Origin: a virus
Virus record (IMG/VR): IMGVR_UViG_3300024302_000014
Location: 1 to 53,048 of that record
Direction: 5' to 3' (one strand)
Length of the DNA: 53,048 bases
The notes beneath the pieces are model-generated. The model did not search any database and had not been told where the DNA came from. It saw only the letters and a list, made by a program, of their open reading frames with translations. Shown piece after piece: positions 51,918 through 53,048 of the stretch (its first letter is position 1; the number at the start of each line of letters is the position of its first letter). A program made the position numbers and the translations under genes.

Positions 51918-51946
51918 ATTATATCAAATTTCACCAAAAATGTCAA
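51918..51946 (-). promoter_or_regulatory. Perfect sigma70 promoter of the terminase/exported operon
   Basis: On the minus strand TTGACA (51941-51946) and TATAAT (51918-51923) are 17 bases apart. AAAAATAACGC precedes the -35. Start is expected near 51911, only about 20 bases before the ATG at 51891. Confidence 0.93.
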
Positions 51947-52125
51947 GCGTTATTTTTACCCAGGGGTGGAATAAATTTGAAAAATTTTTGGAGGTTAGCC
52001 TTAGGGGAGAAAAATTGGGGTAGTCTGTTTTTAATTGTGGGTGTACCATTGAAGCATCATTGGCTTCTCGCCTGCTCAGCTCGCGTCAATTAGTGCCTTT
52101 CTTGAAATAATTGAAAAGTTTACAT

Positions 52126-52204
52126 GTGGGGGAGCCCAGCGAGACGTGGGTCATCTTGGTCTAATAACCCCCCTATTCGATAGGGTGGGGTAGGCTACCC
52201 CCGA
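52126..52204. other. GC-rich double-hairpin block; candidate packaging (cos/pac) site or structured RNA
   Basis: This block stands out from the AT-rich neighbourhood. It holds the arms CCCTAT / ATAGGG (loop TCG) near 52171-52185 and GGGGTAG / CTACCCC (one-base centre) near 52188-52202, plus a G-rich stretch GTGGGGGAGCCCAGCGAGAC. Upstream of the small terminase gene is the usual place for a cos or pac site. No protein-coding frame of note covers it. The remaining non-coding part (51947-52125) shows only A/T- and G-rich runs and nothing I can name. Confidence 0.4.
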
Positions 52205-52208
52205 TTAT

Positions 52209-52310
52209 TTATTTCCACATGGTGAATCCATCTGAAATCCAATATGCCATAGCGAAAGCAAGAACAACACAACCTAATAAAACTAAAACTGGGACTGGGA
52301 TAAAAACCAT
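52209..52310 (-). CDS. 33-residue single-membrane-segment microprotein
   Basis: The ATG at 52310 is preceded by AAGGAAAAGAAA (good ribosome site), and an extended -10 promoter lies about 35 bases further upstream. The product is MVFIPVPVLVLLGCVVLAFA followed by MAYWISDGFTMWK, one membrane helix of about 19 residues and a short aromatic tail. It is in a region otherwise without genes. It could be a holin-like, antiholin-like or superinfection-exclusion peptide. That is a guess from size and topology. Confidence 0.6.
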   Translation of the reverse strand: MVFIPVPVLVLLGCVVLAFAMAYWISDGFTMWK

Positions 52311-52342
52311 TTTCTTTTCCTTTTCTTATTTAATATATACAT

Positions 52343-52370
52343 ATTATACCACGAAAAACACACGATGCAA
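52343..52370 (-). promoter_or_regulatory. Extended -10 promoter for the microprotein gene
   Basis: On the minus strand TGG-TATAAT (52343-52351) forms an extended -10. A weak -35 TTGCAT (52365-52370) lies 16 bases upstream. It is divergent to the promoter at 52407-52434, with about 36 bases between their -35 elements. Confidence 0.65.
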
Positions 52371-52406
52371 CACTTTATTTTATTTAATTTAATTTCACAA
52401 ATAGGC

Positions 52407-52434
52407 TTGACTTCCTTTCAAACTTCTGTATAAT
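52407..52434 (+). promoter_or_regulatory. Sigma70 promoter of the rightward gene
   Basis: TTGACT (52407-52412) and TATAAT (52429-52434) are separated by 16 bases, giving a start near 52441 and a 50-base leader before the ATG at 52491. It is the only clear rightward promoter in the window. Confidence 0.88.
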
Positions 52435-52490
52435 GGTATTCAGAGGTTAAGCAAAGGGCGTAACCCAAAACTAGATAAGGAAATACTAAT

Positions 52491-52802
52491 ATGAATACTA
52501 CTGTTAAGAACTACACGAAAGAACAAGAGGCTCAAATGATGGCGGACTACTCACTAGAGCCAACACGCTCAACGGTTGATGCATTGGCGGAGGATATGGG
52601 TAAGAGCGTGAAATCAATCATCTCTAAACTTGTAACACTTAAGGTATATGTTAAGGCTGTTAAGGTAAGCAAATCAGGTAAGGAGGTTGTGCGAAAATCT
52701 GCACTGGTTGAGCAAATCAATTCACACTTTGGCTTTGAAATGCCATCTTTGGTTAAGGCAACAAAGGCGGACTTACAGAATATGGTGGATAATTTAGGAT
52801 AA
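52491..52802 (+). CDS. Probable DNA-binding protein with helix-turn-helix
   Basis: This 103-residue protein is the only gene transcribed rightward. Residues about 6-50 (YTKEQEAQMMADYSLEPTRS, TVDALAEDMGKSVKSIISKL) fit a Myb/sigma-like helix-turn-helix: a first helix, then a V..LA...GKS..SI..KL recognition helix pair. A basic strand region follows (YVKAVKVSKSGKEVVRKSAL), and the final helix region includes ALVEQINSHFGFEMPSLVKA and ADLQNMVDNL. Small proteins with this combination occur in many phages with an unknown DNA-linked function. Expression is set by its own promoter, by AAGGAAAT as ribosome site and by a terminator, so it is probably an early or regulatory gene. Confidence 0.75.
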   Translation: MNTTVKNYTKEQEAQMMADYSLEPTRSTVDALAEDMGKSVKSIISKLVTLKVYVKAVKVSKSGKEVVRKSALVEQINSHFGFEMPSLVKATKADLQNMVDNLG

Positions 52803-52848
52803 TGTTTAACGAAAACCTCTGGCACTTAATCCATAGAAAATAAGGACT

Positions 52849-52870
52849 TCCCCGAAAGGGGATTTTTTTT
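52849..52870 (+). terminator. Intrinsic terminator after the rightward gene
   Basis: TCCCC-GAAA-GGGGA (52849-52862) forms a compact stem with a GNRA loop and is followed by eight T (52863-52870). It is a textbook rho-independent terminator in the plus direction, about 45 bases after the stop codon. Confidence 0.93.
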
Positions 52871-52886
52871 CGCCCACCAGATCCCA

Positions 52887-52905
52887 AATGCGAATGATTC
52901 TCATT
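52887..52905. promoter_or_regulatory. Fur-box-like palindrome
   Basis: The 19 bases AATGCGAATGATTCTCATT match the Vibrio-type Fur consensus AATGANAATNATTNTCATT (from memory) at every defined position but one (C for A at position 5). The centre is a perfect 8-base inverted repeat GCGAATGA / TCATTCGC (52890-52908). No run of T follows, so it is not a terminator. Whether a gene beyond the window edge is controlled by it cannot be seen. Confidence 0.55.
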
Positions 52906-52918
52906 CGCAACGCGCCAA

Positions 52919-53043
52919 AATCTATATTAGAATATTATAATATAATGATACTCTAATATGCGCCGATTTTACACTAAAAACAAGGCGATGTCAAATTTAT
53001 TTCGAAAATAAATTCAATCTATATTAGAATATTATTATATTAG
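52919..53043. repeat. AT-rich repeat cluster, possible origin or operator region
   Basis: A 20-base sequence (AATCTATATTAGAATATTAT) occurs twice as an exact direct repeat, at 52919-52938 and 53016-53035. The core ATATTAG(A) occurs four times: 52924, 53021 and 53037 in direct and 52952-52959 in inverted orientation. Between them is a 9-base inverted repeat AATTTATTT / AAATAAATT (52994-53014). The region has no coding frame. It resembles iteron-type origins or a multi-site operator. Confidence 0.6.
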
Positions 53044-53048
53044 GATAT

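Noticed and set aside
51961-52125. tRNA or tRNA-like gene in the intergenic region
   Set aside because: I could not form a cloverleaf with the needed T-loop and acceptor stem on either strand.
52077-52160. 22-residue leftward frame starting MTHVSLG
   Set aside because: There is no ribosome site and no recognisable sequence character, and it lies in the hairpin-rich block.
52547-52825. Leftward 92-residue frame opposite the HTH gene
   Set aside because: The plus-strand gene has a promoter, ribosome site and terminator. The antisense frame has none.

Overview
The window is one long stretch of the genome of a tailed, siphovirus-type bacteriophage. Almost every gene lies on the minus strand, packed with 1-14 base overlaps, and the order of virion genes is the classic one: terminase, portal, protease/capsid, connectors, tail terminator, tail tube, tail chaperones, tape measure, then M-L-K-I-J tail-tip genes like those of lambda, then a large set of fibre genes. 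The host is probably a Gram-negative, possibly marine, gammaproteobacterium. This is inferred from near-consensus sigma70 promoters, signal peptides suited to a periplasm, a PhoH-like ATPase common in marine phages, and a site close to the gammaproteobacterial Fur box. No integrase, repressor, endolysin, replication gene, tRNA or CRISPR array is visible, so the lifestyle cannot be decided and the window is probably not the complete genome.

Reading in the direction of transcription (right to left): the right end holds one rightward gene (52491-52802, a probable DNA-binding protein with its own promoter and terminator), followed by a Fur-box-like palindrome and an AT-rich repeat cluster. Between it and the leftward genes lies a 599-base region (51892-52490) with divergent promoters, a 33-codon membrane microprotein gene and a GC-rich double-hairpin block that could be a packaging site. 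A perfect sigma70 promoter (51918-51946) then starts an operon: a probable small terminase, two small proteins, a collagen-like fibre, PhoH, a row of five secreted or membrane-anchored proteins, further membrane proteins including probable holins, and finally the large terminase.

A second promoter (43334-43362) serves HNH nuclease, portal, a small protein with an AAPK repeat tail, a fused protease-scaffold-capsid protein, connectors, the tail tube (with hairpin terminators after capsid and tube), the G/GT chaperones with a clear -1 frameshift site, a 2,676-residue tape measure, and the tail tip ending in a 1,989-residue J homologue. Four more fibre-type genes follow (an S74 chaperone fibre, an Ig/BppU-like protein, a small linker protein and an 893-residue repeat fibre), closed by a strong terminator (11455-11485).

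A third promoter (11401-11429) directly after that terminator drives a separate adhesin block (left 11.3 kb) with Mtd-like, LamG-like, jelly-roll, polyglycine and C1q-like proteins plus small companions. Two small motifs, an HxH-pair domain and a Cys...Cys...Trp motif, recur in otherwise unrelated virion proteins. The most unusual parts are the envelope-directed cassette placed between the two terminase genes, the Fur-like site with iteron-like repeats at the right edge, and the shared mini-domains in the tail.
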